DNA of 64,000 nt, from assembly GCA_001600415.1 (NCBI GenBank), contig BCJX01000005.1:2186090-2250089 (forward strand), written 5' to 3'. Below the pieces are notes generated by a model, which worked only from the letters and a program-made list of their open reading frames with translations, searched no databases and was not told the DNA's origin. Below, in pieces: positions 22,430 to 33,528 of this stretch. Position 1 is the first letter of the stretch, and each line of letters begins with the position of its first letter. The translations under genes and the position numbers were made by a program. The stretch is from Pascua guehoae (taxonomy: Eukaryota > Basidiomycota > Tremellomycetes > Trichosporonales > Trichosporonaceae).

Positions 22430-25400
22430 TCAATCATACCTCCCGTCCACGTACCAATCGAGGTCGTCGTCGTCTTCGTCTTCTTCGTCTCCATCGACCA
22501 CGACACCTCCGTGTTCCGTCGAAATGTGCCCGTAAATGGTCTCCTTTGTCTCCAATGCCCCGCAGCCATAGCACCAATGGGCGCCACACGGGCACTCGAT
22601 ATGGTCGCACCCGCTGGCCTTTTGCGTCTCCACCCCACACTTGGGACACGGCTTGTGCACGACGAGTAGGCGGTTCTGTTCCTGGGCCGAGAGCAGGGCG
22701 ACGGCCGCCTCGACGCACTCTTGGCATTCCCACCCCTCGATGCGGGGGGCGCCGCTCGCACACTCTCGCTCGACATGGCGCTTGGTCGAGCTGCAGGATG
22801 TGCACCAAGCATACACCCAGCTTGCGTCGTTGACGGCCTGGGCGGGATTGCCGAGTCGCGCCAGGCCAAACTCTGCGACGGCGCGGGCGGCGGGTGGGCG
22901 CCGACAAAAGGGGCAGTGCAGGGCGGCAACGTTGATGACGCGCCCTGGGCCGTTGAGGCCATACCATTCCCTTCGGCAACTCGTGCAGGTTTGCTGTGTG
23001 CATCCCCTCCGTCCACAGGCGCGGACCAGGGCTTCCTTGCGCATGGGCGCAAAGCAAAGGGAACATGTGCCATGCTCTGCGCGGCCAGAGGAAACCCAGC
23101 TGCGGAGCGTATCGATTACTGCGCCCGGGTTGTGAATGGGGTGGCCCCCCAGCGACAGGTTGACGGTGTCGAGGTCAGGAAGAACCCTAATTTTGGCAAA
23201 CGTGTTGAGGTCGACTGCTGTCGCGGTGCGGTAGAGTGACCTCCCTTCAAAGAGGGCTTTACCGAGGCCATCTCCGCCCTTGATGAGCCAGTCGTTGCCG
23301 TTCTCAGCCCGCAAAGTAGCGGCGTCCGTCTCAATGTCGATGATCGTAACCACGCCGCCCGTACACGCATAGCACTTCCACGACTCCAACGCTGAGCGGG
23401 GTAGCCCGCGTCGGTACTCGACCGGGTAAATGACTCGGTTACGACACTCGCTACACTCGAGCCAGTTTCGCTCGCCAGACAGCCCGTGTCGACAGTCGTA
23501 GCACTTTGGCTTGCCGACGAGTGCCTCTGGGTTATACACGACATACTGTGCACGACAAGAGCGAACGGCACACTCGACCCAGGTTGCCGGGGTGGTCGGG
23601 TCGTGGTCCAGAGCTACTCGGTTGCGTAGGCGGTCTGGGGACATTGCCGACTGGCAGGTCTTTATGGAACACTTGGGGTCAATTGTACACAAGCCACAGA
23701 CGCTCTTTGAGGCCATAATGGTAACTGAACGAGGGAAGCTGCACGACCGGCAGACAACGAGGGGCCCAATGGGTACCTGGGTCTTTTCGGGTGTCCAGCC
23801 GACGCGCGCCATGAGGGTAGTGAGCAGATTGCGTTCCAGGGCCTTGTAGTTGACAAGCGCGCGGAAGAGTTGGCGATCGTGAGCGCGGAGGATAGAGTTT
23901 GCTGGACCTTTGGGACGGGGTGTGTCACCTGCGGCTACGCGGCGCTCAAAATCGGCATCCGCATCGAGCAGCAGACGCAAACACCCCGCATTCCACGTCT
24001 CACCGACCTCGAGGTTGTTCCACTCTTCACGCTGGAGGAGGAGTTCGGTGTCGGCAATGTCGCGGAGTGGACGGATGCCCATGCGCAGGCTCAGGGCTGC
24101 CACGAGGGCTGCACCTCGCGTGGACAAGAGGGTCCCCGGTTTGATGAGATGGAGGAGCGTGCGCCACAAGCGTCGCTTGTGGCTTGGATGAGCCAAGGCG
24201 AGAGGCAGCCGGGGCACCTTGTCCATGCCAGCGTCGCAGATATGCGCAGGGAGGTCTTCAGCACGTTCGACAAAGGCGAGGCGGGTGAGGATCTTGCCGA
24301 GTCGTCGCAGGACGGTGGCGTCGCAGGAGCGCGTGACTTCGAGAAGCTCCTTTCGCGTAAACTCATTCAAAGGCCGCTTGTCCTCGTCATCATCACAGTT
24401 GGCGCCGCCTGTAGCAGTGGTCGAAAAGTCCTGTGTGGGGTCGAGGAACACGCATGGGAAGCGCTGCTCCTCGGGCACGGCGTCGATATACCCTGCAATG
24501 TCCGCTGCGTAGTCGTACGACTCTTCCAGCCAGATTGTAAGGCGCACCCGTTTCTGGTCGTCGTTCAGTTTGTGGACTTCGCCGCTGAAGAGCGCTATGA
24601 GTTCATCTCGGGCGTCGGTGCTGCGGTACGCGGCGACCGCACGCCATAGTGTGCCGAAGATGGGGTTGATGGTAAGCGCTACGACGTTTGTGCGAATGAT
24701 GGTGCGCAGCTGATCCTGTACAAGAGCACGGTACGCCTCGTCGTTGAGGTAGCGCTGGCCAAAGTCCCCAACCGGCTCACGGCCAGCAGGCAGTGCTCGG
24801 TGCAGCTTGGAAAGTGTCAGGGCGGCGGCCTCGATGCTCCTGGGGGAAGACGAGGAAGTGGGCTTGGGTGCACCAAGGCGTTCCTTGTCGCGGTAGCGGA
24901 ATACGCGAGCGACATTGGACTCGGCCGTCTCGGTCGAGTTGGTGTCTGCCTTGGTTGTTACCCCCATCCACGACAGCAGAATGCTGATTGTGAGTTGGGA
25001 GAGCGACCGAAAATTCAAAGGCTCGAGACAGACTCCGCCCGTGAGCTCAGACAGGTGAAGGTAGGGCTCAAAGTTGTGTCGACGGTTCGATCCAATGACA
25101 GAGTATACCCGTGCCTTCTTGCCCGCGGGCCCTCCAGTGGCAAGCGTGTTGCAAGCAGAGGTCCACTTGGCGAACAATGGGCCGTGGCCGCCATAGCTGC
25201 CGCTGTCGCCCAGTGCTGCGCGCTCCCTCTCGCCGTTCTCACCTCCGTACTCCTTTGAGTGCGGCGGCGCATCAGAAAAGAGGAGGATGACCGTCTCAGC
25301 CTCTGGACGCATGACCTCGTATGCCTTGGCCAGGGCAGTCCTGGTTGCCTCGGGCCAGTCACCTCCTCCGTACGCGGTGAGCATTCTCGTCCGCTCGAGT

Positions 25401-25735
25401 AGTTGCTCCTGGGCAACGGCGTCTGCACTGGTAGTGCCTGCAGGACTGGTGTCTGCAGGGGTGGTGTCTGCAAGGGTGGACTCTGCCTCCGGGGCCCCCG
25501 TAGGGTCGGCGGGAGCAATGGGCTCGCCAATGCTGTACCACCCCAGCCACTCGATGAGCCCCGCCCCATCCGAGTAGTCGCGATACGCAAGGACACCTAT
25601 ATGCTCGAACGCAGCGGTGACGGTCGACATGGCAATGAGCTCAGGGAGCGAAGTGTTGAGAGCGGTGAGGAACTCTCCCATGGAGCCGGTGGCGTCGGTG
25701 ACGACAAGCAGGTCGTGCTTGGTGCCGTCCGCCAT
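22430..25735 (-). CDS. vWA-domain protein with C-terminal RING-IBR-RING (RBR) E3 ligase module
   Basis: An uninterrupted frame of 1101 residues. The N-terminus is a von Willebrand A domain: DATGSM (Asp14, Thr16, Ser18) is a DxTxS metal-binding site and AYRDYSDG is the second conserved block. The centre (about 250-640) is helical and unfamiliar. From about 640 to 800 come several zinc-ribbon-like Cys pairs (CRSC, CGLC, CYDC, CSEC, CYAC). Residues 891-944 form RING1 (CSLC...CPFC), about 977-1010 an IBR-like block, and 1030-1058 the Rcat module, in which SGC holds the presumed catalytic Cys1043, followed by HIECPCGAHWCYGCG. RBR ligases pass ubiquitin through this cysteine. The tail is acidic (DGDEEDEDDDD). 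It has no intron although most neighbours have several. The vWA part could bind the substrate or a partner. The domain calls are good; the cellular role is unknown. Confidence 0.88.
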   Translation of the reverse strand: MADGTKHDLLVVTDATGSMGEFLTALNTSLPELIAMSTVTAAFEHIGVLAYRDYSDGAGLIEWLGWYSIGEPIAPADPTGAPEAESTLADTTPADTSPAGTTSADAVAQEQLLERTRMLTAYGGGDWPEATRTALAKAYEVMRPEAETVILLFSDAPPHSKEYGGENGERERAALGDSGSYGGHGPLFAKWTSACNTLATGGPAGKKARVYSVIGSNRRHNFEPYLHLSELTGGVCLEPLNFRSLSQLTISILLSWMGVTTKADTNSTETAESNVARVFRYRDKERLGAPKPTSSSSPRSIEAAALTLSKLHRALPAGREPVGDFGQRYLNDEAYRALVQDQLRTIIRTNVVALTINPIFGTLWRAVAAYRSTDARDELIALFSGEVHKLNDDQKRVRLTIWLEESYDYAADIAGYIDAVPEEQRFPCVFLDPTQDFSTTATGGANCDDDEDKRPLNEFTRKELLEVTRSCDATVLRRLGKILTRLAFVERAEDLPAHICDAGMDKVPRLPLALAHPSHKRRLWRTLLHLIKPGTLLSTRGAALVAALSLRMGIRPLRDIADTELLLQREEWNNLEVGETWNAGCLRLLLDADADFERRVAAGDTPRPKGPANSILRAHDRQLFRALVNYKALERNLLTTLMARVGWTPEKTQVPIGPLVVCRSCSFPRSVTIMASKSVCGLCTIDPKCSIKTCQSAMSPDRLRNRVALDHDPTTPATWVECAVRSCRAQYVVYNPEALVGKPKCYDCRHGLSGERNWLECSECRNRVIYPVEYRRGLPRSALESWKCYACTGGVVTIIDIETDAATLRAENGNDWLIKGGDGLGKALFEGRSLYRTATAVDLNTFAKIRVLPDLDTVNLSLGGHPIHNPGAVIDTLRSWVSSGRAEHGTCSLCFAPMRKEALVRACGRRGCTQQTCTSCRREWYGLNGPGRVINVAALHCPFCRRPPAARAVAEFGLARLGNPAQAVNDASWVYAWCTSCSSTKRHVERECASGAPRIEGWECQECVEAAVALLSAQEQNRLLVVHKPCPKCGVETQKASGCDHIECPCGAHWCYGCGALETKETIYGHISTEHGGVVVDGDEEDEDDDDLDWYVDGRYD

Positions 25736-26373
25736 GGTGACTGGGCAGTGCTCTAATTCGGGTGTGTGAAGTAAGTGTGGGCGGCCAAGGGGCGCTAGGC
25801 CGCTTTATATCTGGCGGGAGAGAGGTAACTGGCAAACGTTTGCGGTTGATGGTTAGTGAGTCAACTACCTTCAAATCGGTGAGTCGAAATGCTAGAGTCG
25901 ATGCTGTGCACTTCGTGTATGAGGCACCGTGCGAGGGGCCCAGCAGGTCCCTGGCGCGGCGCGGCTGGGGACGGTTAAGGCGAGCGGGTTGTCGTTGGCA
26001 TTATTGGGTGGCGACACAGTGCAGGCCGCACAGCACAAAGTACAGTAGTTGAAGATGCAATCTGTCGAAGATCAGGAGCAACGTTTCAGGTGAGTGCAGT
26101 ATGCAATGCCGAGTCACGATCACGGTTCCGGCGCGAGTCGAACAAACACTCCCAGGTGCCGTGCCTTGCCGGCCCCAAATGCAGTGCTCGTGACAGCATC
26201 AATGCCCTGGTGCTAGCCTCTGGTGGCGTTATGGACGCAGTGCCAAGTGATCTCACAGCGCGCATAACGGATTGCCGGCGCCAACGGTCAAGCGCTGGCT
26301 GCATACTGGAGAACCTTTCGTGCATTAGGTTGGAACGGGCACCACAAACGCTCCGTGTTTTTGGTCTAGTTGT
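25736..26373. other. Intergenic region
   Basis: Upstream region of the vWA-RBR gene and 3' flank of the carnitine acyltransferase gene. No coding signal is seen. Confidence 0.5.
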
Positions 26374-28317
26374 CTACTTTGCACCGTCCAGCACCTGCTC
26401 TCCTGCCTTCTTCAGGTCCTCGAGGGTAGTCTTGATAGTGCCCATAAACGACTCTGCGTTCGACTTGGGGCTCGAACGCCACTCGGAGACGCTAAACTTG
26501 ATGTCCTTGGGGTCGATAGCATAGTTGATGCCGTACCCGTCGGCAGCGACTGGTGCAAAGCCTCCGCGGAACTGGTCGCCAGGTGTCGTGTTGGATGTGG
26601 AGAGGATAAACGAAGTCGAGTACGCGTAGGCCGGGTCGGTGAAGAGAGTGGCGCGGTCAGCCTCATCAGCCTGGAGCTGCACACGGAGGCCGAGGAGGTG
26701 ACGGTCGACGCCTTCGCCCTGGGTCGCGGCGGCCGTGAGTGCTGTGTGCGTGGCCGCGGCGCGGCTGAAGAGCTCAAGCTTTGTCGCGAGGGGCACGCCC
26801 TTGTCGTCGAGAGACTTTGCAAAGGCGAGGGCGTCAGACGACGCCGAGCGAATCGTCTCTGTGCGTCCGTGGAGGAAACGGCGGAGCGACGCCGACTCGT
26901 AGGTCGGAACGAGGGCGCCGTGGTGCCGGAGGTGAGCAGCCTGGAGCGCTACCTGGAAGAAGGCGTCCGGCGACACGCCGAGCGACTTGATCCACTTTGC
27001 ACCAACCGGAGCGCCGGCCATCTGCATGCCCAAGTCGGCGGCCAATTCTCCCGCGGCCTTCTGGGTCGTACGGATCTGATCGGCAACGTCCTGCCCGACG
27101 TTCCACCGCAACGGCGTTGGAGGGGCAAGACCACTGGTCGCTGGGTTGTGGGGGGCCGCTCCGCGCTCTCGAGCAAGGCACTCGAGGATGAGGCGGCCCG
27201 TGGTGAGTGCGTCCACGGGCGAGTGCTCGCAGTTGGCACCCATGCGGCCAGTGGGGAGAAAGACGAGCGAGATGGCCTTGTCAAACCAGCGGTTGCCGCC
27301 AGAGTTTCCATGAGCGAACGTGTGCCAGTTTGCGTTCAGGTCATCAAGAGACGCTGTGTCGACATCGACATCCAGGCACACTGCAAAGAGAGCCGACTCG
27401 ACTGCGGCGAGCGACGCAGCGTTGCCTGCGTCGCGAGCAAGACTCTGGCGCGCCGTGGCCCATGAATCACGGTCAGCAGCTGTGAGGTTGGCGACAGGTG
27501 CTTGAGCACCATGTGCTTCGATGAGGTCGTCCACAGAGCGCGCTGCGAGACGAAGCTGCTCCTCGATCTGCGCAGTGTTTGCACGGCCAGAGCCGTAAAC
27601 TGGGACCGAAACGCAGTGGTCGCGGTACATTACGAGGATGTGCTGCGCAGTCGACGGGTACTGGTGGACGAGCCTGTCAGCGGGAAAGTCGGGAATGCGC
27701 GTGGTGCCAAACTGCCACTTGAACTGCTCCATACACAATGGACCTGCGCGCGACTTGTCGACCGGCATGCTCTGATTGTTGAGTGCTTCGTTGGCTGCCA
27801 GCATGTGGGTGATCATCCTCGCGGCGCGTGAGACCTGAGCATCCGTCACGCGCCCCGGCTCGACGGCGCTGGCGGGAATAGGTGGCGCGTCGGGGTTGTC
27901 GCCGATGATGGCGCCCCAGTTGACGTTGAGGTAGGATGGCCCGCGCCATTCCAAGTACGCCTTTTGCAGCCAAATGTCTTCGAGCCACGAGTTGGGTGCC
28001 GCCTTGTCCACCGCGTGCAGGCGGGCTTGTAGCTCTGGGCCAAGGCCAGTGGGACTGATAAAGTCTGCCACCGCCTGTTTCGACTGCTTGAATTCTTCTG
28101 CCGAGAGGAGGGGTTCGAGCGAACGGAGGTACCTGGTGGCGGTATCTTCCAAGTCGGGAATCGGGAGACGAGGGAGCGAAGACTGGAGCGAGAAGGTACC
28201 CTCGTCCTTGGGATCGGGGCGAGTCTGGAGGGTGCGGACCGAGAGGGCGCTTGTGGATTTGCCGAGACGTCCACGGGTAATGGGGGGCCGAGAGGCCCGA
28301 GAGATGATGTGTCGCAT
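26374..28317 (-). CDS. Carnitine O-acetyltransferase, probably mitochondrial
   Basis: Moves acetyl (or short acyl) groups between CoA and carnitine, so that acetyl units made in peroxisomes can enter mitochondria. An uninterrupted 647-residue frame, the usual family length. The basic, Ser/Arg-rich start MRHIISRASRPPITRGR looks like a mitochondrial presequence. SLPRLPIPDLEDTATRYL is the conserved N-terminal family motif. LCMEQFKWQFGTTRIP and the HILVMYRDHCVSVPVY block follow. The catalytic histidine is His365 in NCEHSPVDA. The C-terminus (DGAK) is not a PTS1. The frame stays open upstream to 28569, but ATG 28317 is the first codon that begins a targeting-like sequence. The gene is divergent from a peroxisomal acyl-CoA thioesterase, which supports a joint role in fatty-acid use. 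Confidence 0.93.
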   Translation of the reverse strand: MRHIISRASRPPITRGRLGKSTSALSVRTLQTRPDPKDEGTFSLQSSLPRLPIPDLEDTATRYLRSLEPLLSAEEFKQSKQAVADFISPTGLGPELQARLHAVDKAAPNSWLEDIWLQKAYLEWRGPSYLNVNWGAIIGDNPDAPPIPASAVEPGRVTDAQVSRAARMITHMLAANEALNNQSMPVDKSRAGPLCMEQFKWQFGTTRIPDFPADRLVHQYPSTAQHILVMYRDHCVSVPVYGSGRANTAQIEEQLRLAARSVDDLIEAHGAQAPVANLTAADRDSWATARQSLARDAGNAASLAAVESALFAVCLDVDVDTASLDDLNANWHTFAHGNSGGNRWFDKAISLVFLPTGRMGANCEHSPVDALTTGRLILECLARERGAAPHNPATSGLAPPTPLRWNVGQDVADQIRTTQKAAGELAADLGMQMAGAPVGAKWIKSLGVSPDAFFQVALQAAHLRHHGALVPTYESASLRRFLHGRTETIRSASSDALAFAKSLDDKGVPLATKLELFSRAAATHTALTAAATQGEGVDRHLLGLRVQLQADEADRATLFTDPAYAYSTSFILSTSNTTPGDQFRGGFAPVAADGYGINYAIDPKDIKFSVSEWRSSPKSNAESFMGTIKTTLEDLKKAGEQVLDGAK

Positions 28318-28896
28318 TTGGAGGAGAAGGCCGAGGATGAGGGGAGAAGGCCGAGGATAAGGAGAGATGGACGAGAAGGAGTGAAGAATGTAAGAATGGG
28401 ATGGAGGGTGGATCAGAGTTGATAAGAAAAACACGTCGTCGCGTCGTCGTGGACGTTGCCGAATAACCGGGGCTGAGCCAATCGAGCCCGAGCTAACCGA
28501 CAGTCTACCAGAACCAAACAAGATAAAACCATACCTCGATGGTAGTGATTTGCCTTTGTTACCTAGCAAACATTGTCAAGCCCGACTTCTTGACCACTGG
28601 TGGCCACCTCTACTGTATATACATGGCAGCATGGATGAACAGAGTGGGCAATGTCGAGTGGAATGACAAAGCAGTTATTCGTGCGTGGCTGATCGGTTAA
28701 AAAGTTTGCCGGAAATCGAGTGGAGCCCCGGTGGTCGGCTGTGGGCCTGTGGCCCGGTGACCAACCATTCATGACGGCACGGCTTTCGCCGCCTCCCAAC
28801 GCCGTCTCTCGCCTGTACTTCAGTTGCCCCTCGGCAGGCTTGTCTTTGATATCCCCCCTCTCTCATTTCCGTTCACCTCTTCGTTTACCAGCAGCC
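28318..28896. promoter_or_regulatory. Divergent promoter with three CCTCGG words
   Basis: The 579 bp between the ATGs of carnitine acyltransferase (-) and acyl-CoA thioesterase (+) carry CCGAGG at 28331-28336 and 28351-28356, inside a 20-bp direct repeat, and CCTCGG at 28829-28834. CCTCGG is the known core of FarA/FarB/CTF1-type fatty-acid response sites in filamentous fungi. Two copies lie within 40 nt of the acyltransferase ATG and one is 63 nt before the thioesterase ATG. Confidence 0.4.
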
Positions 28897-30454
28897 ATGG
28901 CTCCCAACAATTCCATGACAGAGATTCTGTCCGTGTCGTCCATCCCGCGCCTCCTCGGCCTCGAGACCTTTAAGAGTGACGGTCTCTGGACGCCGCCCGG
29001 AAACCGCGGAGTCTTTGGCGGGCAGGTCATGGGGCAAGCCCTCATGGCCGCGGTCAAGACTGTCGAGGGCAAAGACCTGCACTCGCAGCACGTATGTCGA
29101 GCGTTCTGACGCAAGCTGACCCCAGTGCTACTTTCTCCTCCCGTTGGTTACTTGACCGTCACGCGCCCTGGCTAACAGAAGATGCAACTCTCAGCTTCCC
29201 CTGACCTTTGTGGTCGAACGTCTTCGGGATGGCCCCGGTTACGCGGCTCGGTATGTGGATGTCCTCATGCAAGTTGTTGACATCAGCTCTGTGCACGCAA
29301 TCCAGTCGTCGAAGACCATCTTCATCCTCATGGCATCGTTTGCCCCTCCCCCGCGACCATTGCCGGACTTCCCTGCCGGTAAGAAGGCGCCCGAGGTTGG
29401 GACGGCAGCCACGTACGCCGATAATCCGTTTATCACACGGTACCAGGCACCCATGCCTACGGAAGTTTCTTCTTTCACAGACGTCGACAACCCCGACTCC
29501 CTCTGGCAGAGCACCCTTAGCACAATGAATGACTTTGGTGTACGCTTCCCCGACACGGAGGAGAGCAAGCAGGCTTTCCTAAAGGTGAGCTAGGCACCAT
29601 ATCGTCATCACTGGGAGTAGTACCGGCCCCGCTCGTTACCGTCGTCCTCTGTAAATCGCCCCTGCCGTTGGCCAGTGGACTTCCCAACCTGCTTCAAACC
29701 CCTTCCTCGTATCGTCTTTCCACATTCCCAGCAGCGCTCCGCAGCGCTCGGCAGATACTCTGTATTTTGCACCACTTCGGTAATCTCTGACACTCGCAGG
29801 AACGGGGTGGCCCAATCATTGCCATTCAAGCGCGCCCACAGTCTGGAAGTCACTCTGCTCAGCGGGCGATATGGTTCAAGCCCATCATTGGAGCTGATGA
29901 GCAGTTCACACACAATGAGATTAGAGTAGGTCCTGTCTCTGGCGTGATGCTTACTATCAAGGCGATGCTTGGATACATTACAGACTTTCAGACTGTTGCC
30001 GCAGCAGGGCGAACTGTTGGTCTTTCTGGCACCTCACTTCCGAGAGTTGGCATGTTGGTAAGTCATATTTTGGGAGAGTGTCGAAGATGCGCTGCTTCCG
30101 TGCCGTCTACGAAGTGACCAACGACCCATGCTGTACTGTCGTCAACAACGGGCTGGACCGATGTTGGGGGGCGGAGAGACGAGCAGCCGAGCCCCACGTT
30201 CGCCGCTAACTTTGCAGGCAACGATCGACCACACGATCCACTACTACCCCTTCCCGCCCGACTATGACCCATCATCGCCTCTGTTGCACGTTCTGGACGC
30301 CGTTGTCGTGGACGTTGGTGTTGGACGGGGCTATGTCAGGGGGCGGGTGTACACCGATAAGGGTGTGCTTATCGCCACCACGAGCCAGGAGGGAGTCGTG
30401 CGTGCCAGCGCAGGTGACGGAAAGAAGCCGAGGAGCGAGAACGCGCGGCTGTAA
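28897..30454 (+). CDS. Peroxisomal acyl-CoA thioesterase (TesB/ACOT8 type)
   Basis: Hydrolyses acyl-CoA to free fatty acid and CoA in peroxisomes. Exons 28897-29091, 29126-29142, 29179-29584, 29800-29925, 29962-30057 and 30218-30454 join in phase to 358 residues. The first hot-dog domain contains NRGVFGGQVMGQAL, the conserved GGQ block, and the junction restores HCYF. VERLRDGPGYAAR follows. The second half has ATIDHTIHYYPFPP, placing the catalytic Asp-His region, then an ending with TTSQEGVVR. The last three residues are ARL, a fitting PTS1 signal. The second exon has only 17 nt and is accepted because it restores the family sequence and the frame. The gene shares its promoter with carnitine acetyltransferase. 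Chain-length preference is unknown. Confidence 0.92.
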
Positions 30455-31371
30455 AGGGCGGATACCGATGCTATCGTGACATGTAACGATGCTGCAGTTT
30501 CTCAGGCCTTTTGGCATCGTCTTCACTTCCCTCTATTCAAAGACTGCTCTTGGAGGGTACGGTTCGTCTTCGAACTGCACCGCGGCTGTGGGAAGCTCTC
30601 CTCCCCTCCCTACTTATTATGGCAGTACTAAGGACAGCACCCCTCTTGCCGCGACCACCCTTGGGCAGTGCTAGTCTAGCATGGCCGCGCCGGCCGTCTC
30701 AGGGTCGTCATGAGGAGTGAAAGTATGTTCAGCCCACAGGTCCTTCCGGCGCGCGAACTGCGCACAAGTCACGAGCGTGCGCGTGTACACAACTAGACGC
30801 TGACGTCTGGTAGAATGGGTTGGACGACGGCAGGGCCACATGGTGCAGATAACGGCTGTGGCGCACGTGAGGCCATTCCGGGTCACGACTCACGTTACCC
30901 AGCAGTTAACGGCCATCTACCAGCTAGCAGCTAACGGTTGGCGCGAAAAGCTGAATGCAAAGCGACGTGCCACTCGGGGTGCGTGTACTCGTTCGCCGTG
31001 ATGGAGTGGGGGTCGCGCACTGACGCAGTAGACGCCGAAAAAGGTTTCCACGTCACCTGACGCTCACGGTACTTGGATACCTCGACGTAGCCGTCCTTCT
31101 TTACGGTAAGCCGAGGTCAGCTTGGGTAGCGGCTAGGGCCCACGGAAGACCTGGCCGCTGGTTCGGCACCATTGATACACCGCCATTACTCAACCGTCCG
31201 AGGGTTTATGTGCAGAATCATATTTTACAGCTGTACAGCCCATTGTCCGACGACTCGCCATCTACCTCGCCCCTTGCCACCCCACTTACCACACCGCGCG
31301 CTTTGCTGCCTGCTACCCAGGCCGCCACGCGACTTCCTCCGTCTTCTTGTGATGTGTCACAATCCACGTAC
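30455..31371. other. Convergent intergenic region
   Basis: It separates the 3' ends of the thioesterase (+) and the Zn2Cys6 factor (-). I see no gene; the open frames are short and without domains. Confidence 0.5.
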
Positions 31372-33528
31372 TCACTGGGTGCCGAAGAAGCTGTCAAACA
31401 GAAGCTGCTGGTCCTGGTCAAACAGCCAATACTGTAACAGATTATCGGGAAGCGTGAACACTGTGTCTGCGGTCGTGGATATGTCGGCCGGAGCCACCAT
31501 CCCCATTGATCCGTCTGCCGTATTTGACTGTAACGCGGAAGCAGACGAAATGTCGGGCGGAGCGGAACCGGGCTCAGGAGACGAGATTCGGGTCTGAGCC
31601 GCCGAGGGTCCAAGTGTGAACTGCAGAGGCTCGGCGAGCGGTTGCGGAGGCTGTGCATTACCGCTGTCGGGAATGAGGCCCAGTGTCTCGCCATCTGTAG
31701 TCGTCGCCTCGGTCTGCATGTAGGCGTCGATTCGCTCGACGTGTTGGAATAGTCGTTCGCTGATGCTTGTCCCTGATTTGGCACGTAGCGATGCCTCGAG
31801 GCCAGCAAGGAGATTGCCGAACGCGAGACTGAGGTGAGCGTTGGGCTGCGGCCGCTGGGAAGGTAAAGCTCACAGGACCTGTCGCACGTGGAGGTACGTA
31901 TTCAACGTGAGGGGACCATGGACAACGTTGCCAAGAAGGCAGCCAACCCCCGCTAGCTGATGGAACTGGCAGTTAGCAGATGTACACGTGCGAGTAAAGA
32001 CGTACGAATGGGGCGCTGATTGCCTGCATGTAGCCGGTAGGGATTCGCGAGAGCGTGTCCAGCATGTCGCTAGCAATCTGGCATCGCTCTGCGGTGCTAA
32101 TGGGGTTTGAGCAAGCCATGGTCATTCGGACCGCCTACGTGATTAGCTTTGTGAACAATCATCTCCCAACTCACCTGGAGGGTCACGTTGAGGTCGGCGG
32201 CTTGAAAGCTGTAAATGTCCTTCGCCAGATCACCTGTGACCGGGCGCACATCCTTGTAAATGTCGGGCAGGGCAGCGTACAAATCCCGCACGGCTGGCCA
32301 AGCGTCGTACATTGACAGGGTTTGGCATCCAAACGGGTCTGGAAGGGGACGGGGGCGACACAGCTGGCGGCGCTCGGGGGTGACCGAGTCCATGACCCTT
32401 TCCATCATACGATAGAGGTCGGTGACGGCGTTCCAGCCATCGATCCAGCTCTGTTCCTCGTTCGATTGGGGAACGCCTCCGTCCAGTCGCCAGTCGGGGT
32501 AGGACACAAAGCTCTGTGCGTCGCGGTGCCTGGAGACGGTGCCCCACACGCCGTTGCTGAAGATGTCGACCTTGTACACAGACCAGTACTGGTGAGGTCA
32601 ACAAAGAAGCCTGGATGCTAGGTAGTGCAACTCGTAATAGTGTGTTTGTCCACGTACCAGAGCTCGTCGTTCCTGAATTTGAGAATTGCGTAGCCCTTCT
32701 GGCCACTTGCTCTCGTCGTGCAAGTTTAGCAGGCTAGCGAGGCCAAAGTAGCGGCCCAACATTAGCTGCACCTGCACAAAGTTTCCGTTCTGAATTCCAA
32801 GTACTGCTAGGAGTGCGGCCGAGCGCAAATCGTCAAACGTCGGGCGAGAATCAGTGGGCAGTAGAGGTACGCTGGCGAGGGCGGCGGCGTTGAGCGCCTC
32901 ATGGTCGACTGCACACGCCGCAAGGTCCACTGCGGTCGAGTTGGAGGCCAACGAGGCGAGTATTTGTGCATCGCACGCACCATCACGAATACGCGCGGCT
33001 GCGATCGCGCATACTGCCAGCACAGTTGTGCGGAACGCTGCATCCGTCTCATACCGGCGTGCTTCGATATCGGCGGTGAACCGGCCCCAGCAGAAGAAGC
33101 AGTAGCTGGGGTAAGCAGTGCGACATGTCGTATGGTACATACATGGGATAAACCGTGATACGGTATAGGTGGATGAGTTGTAAGATCTTGTCCAGCGTCA
33201 AGCCTGCTGGCAGGTCGGTGACAACATTTGCCGCCTGTTTTGCACGACGGAGCGCCTTGGGTGGCGCCTATGGGTTAGTATATGGGCATAGGATATGGAC
33301 CCACGCCACGCCTGCCTTGTGGGCGGTCATATGTGCACTCGTCTCCGTAATCGATGCATGTTTGACACATGGGCGTTTGTGATGGGATGCACTGGAGGTA
33401 AGCGACTTGAGGCGGGTTGTGAGACTGGTGAAGCCGACCTTTCGTCCCAGCTTGTGACACCTGTCGCAGGCTCTCTTTCAGTATCGTGTCAGCCCCAGGT
33501 GCCTTGCGGAGCGGTCGGTACGCGACAT
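31372..33528 (-). CDS. Zn2Cys6 fungal transcription factor
   Basis: DNA-binding regulator of the binuclear zinc cluster class. The cluster reads ACDRCHKLGRKC before an intron and CQTCIDYGDECTYD after it, giving C-x2-C-x6-C twice. Joining the exons rebuilds the complete motif, followed by the RPQGRRG linker. The middle part (about 32230-33140) has the fungal_trans regulatory domain, with the segments LMLGRYFGLASLLNLHDESK and GVWGTVSRHRDAQSFV. The C-terminal exon is Ser/Pro/Gln-rich and ends in an acidic aromatic stretch (LLQYWLFDQDQQLLFDSFF), a plausible activation region. The start is uncertain: ATG 33528 needs an intron right before the zinc cluster. The gene is divergent from a PhyH-type dioxygenase with about 350 bp between them and follows the lipid genes, so it may regulate them, but this is inference. 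Confidence 0.82.
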
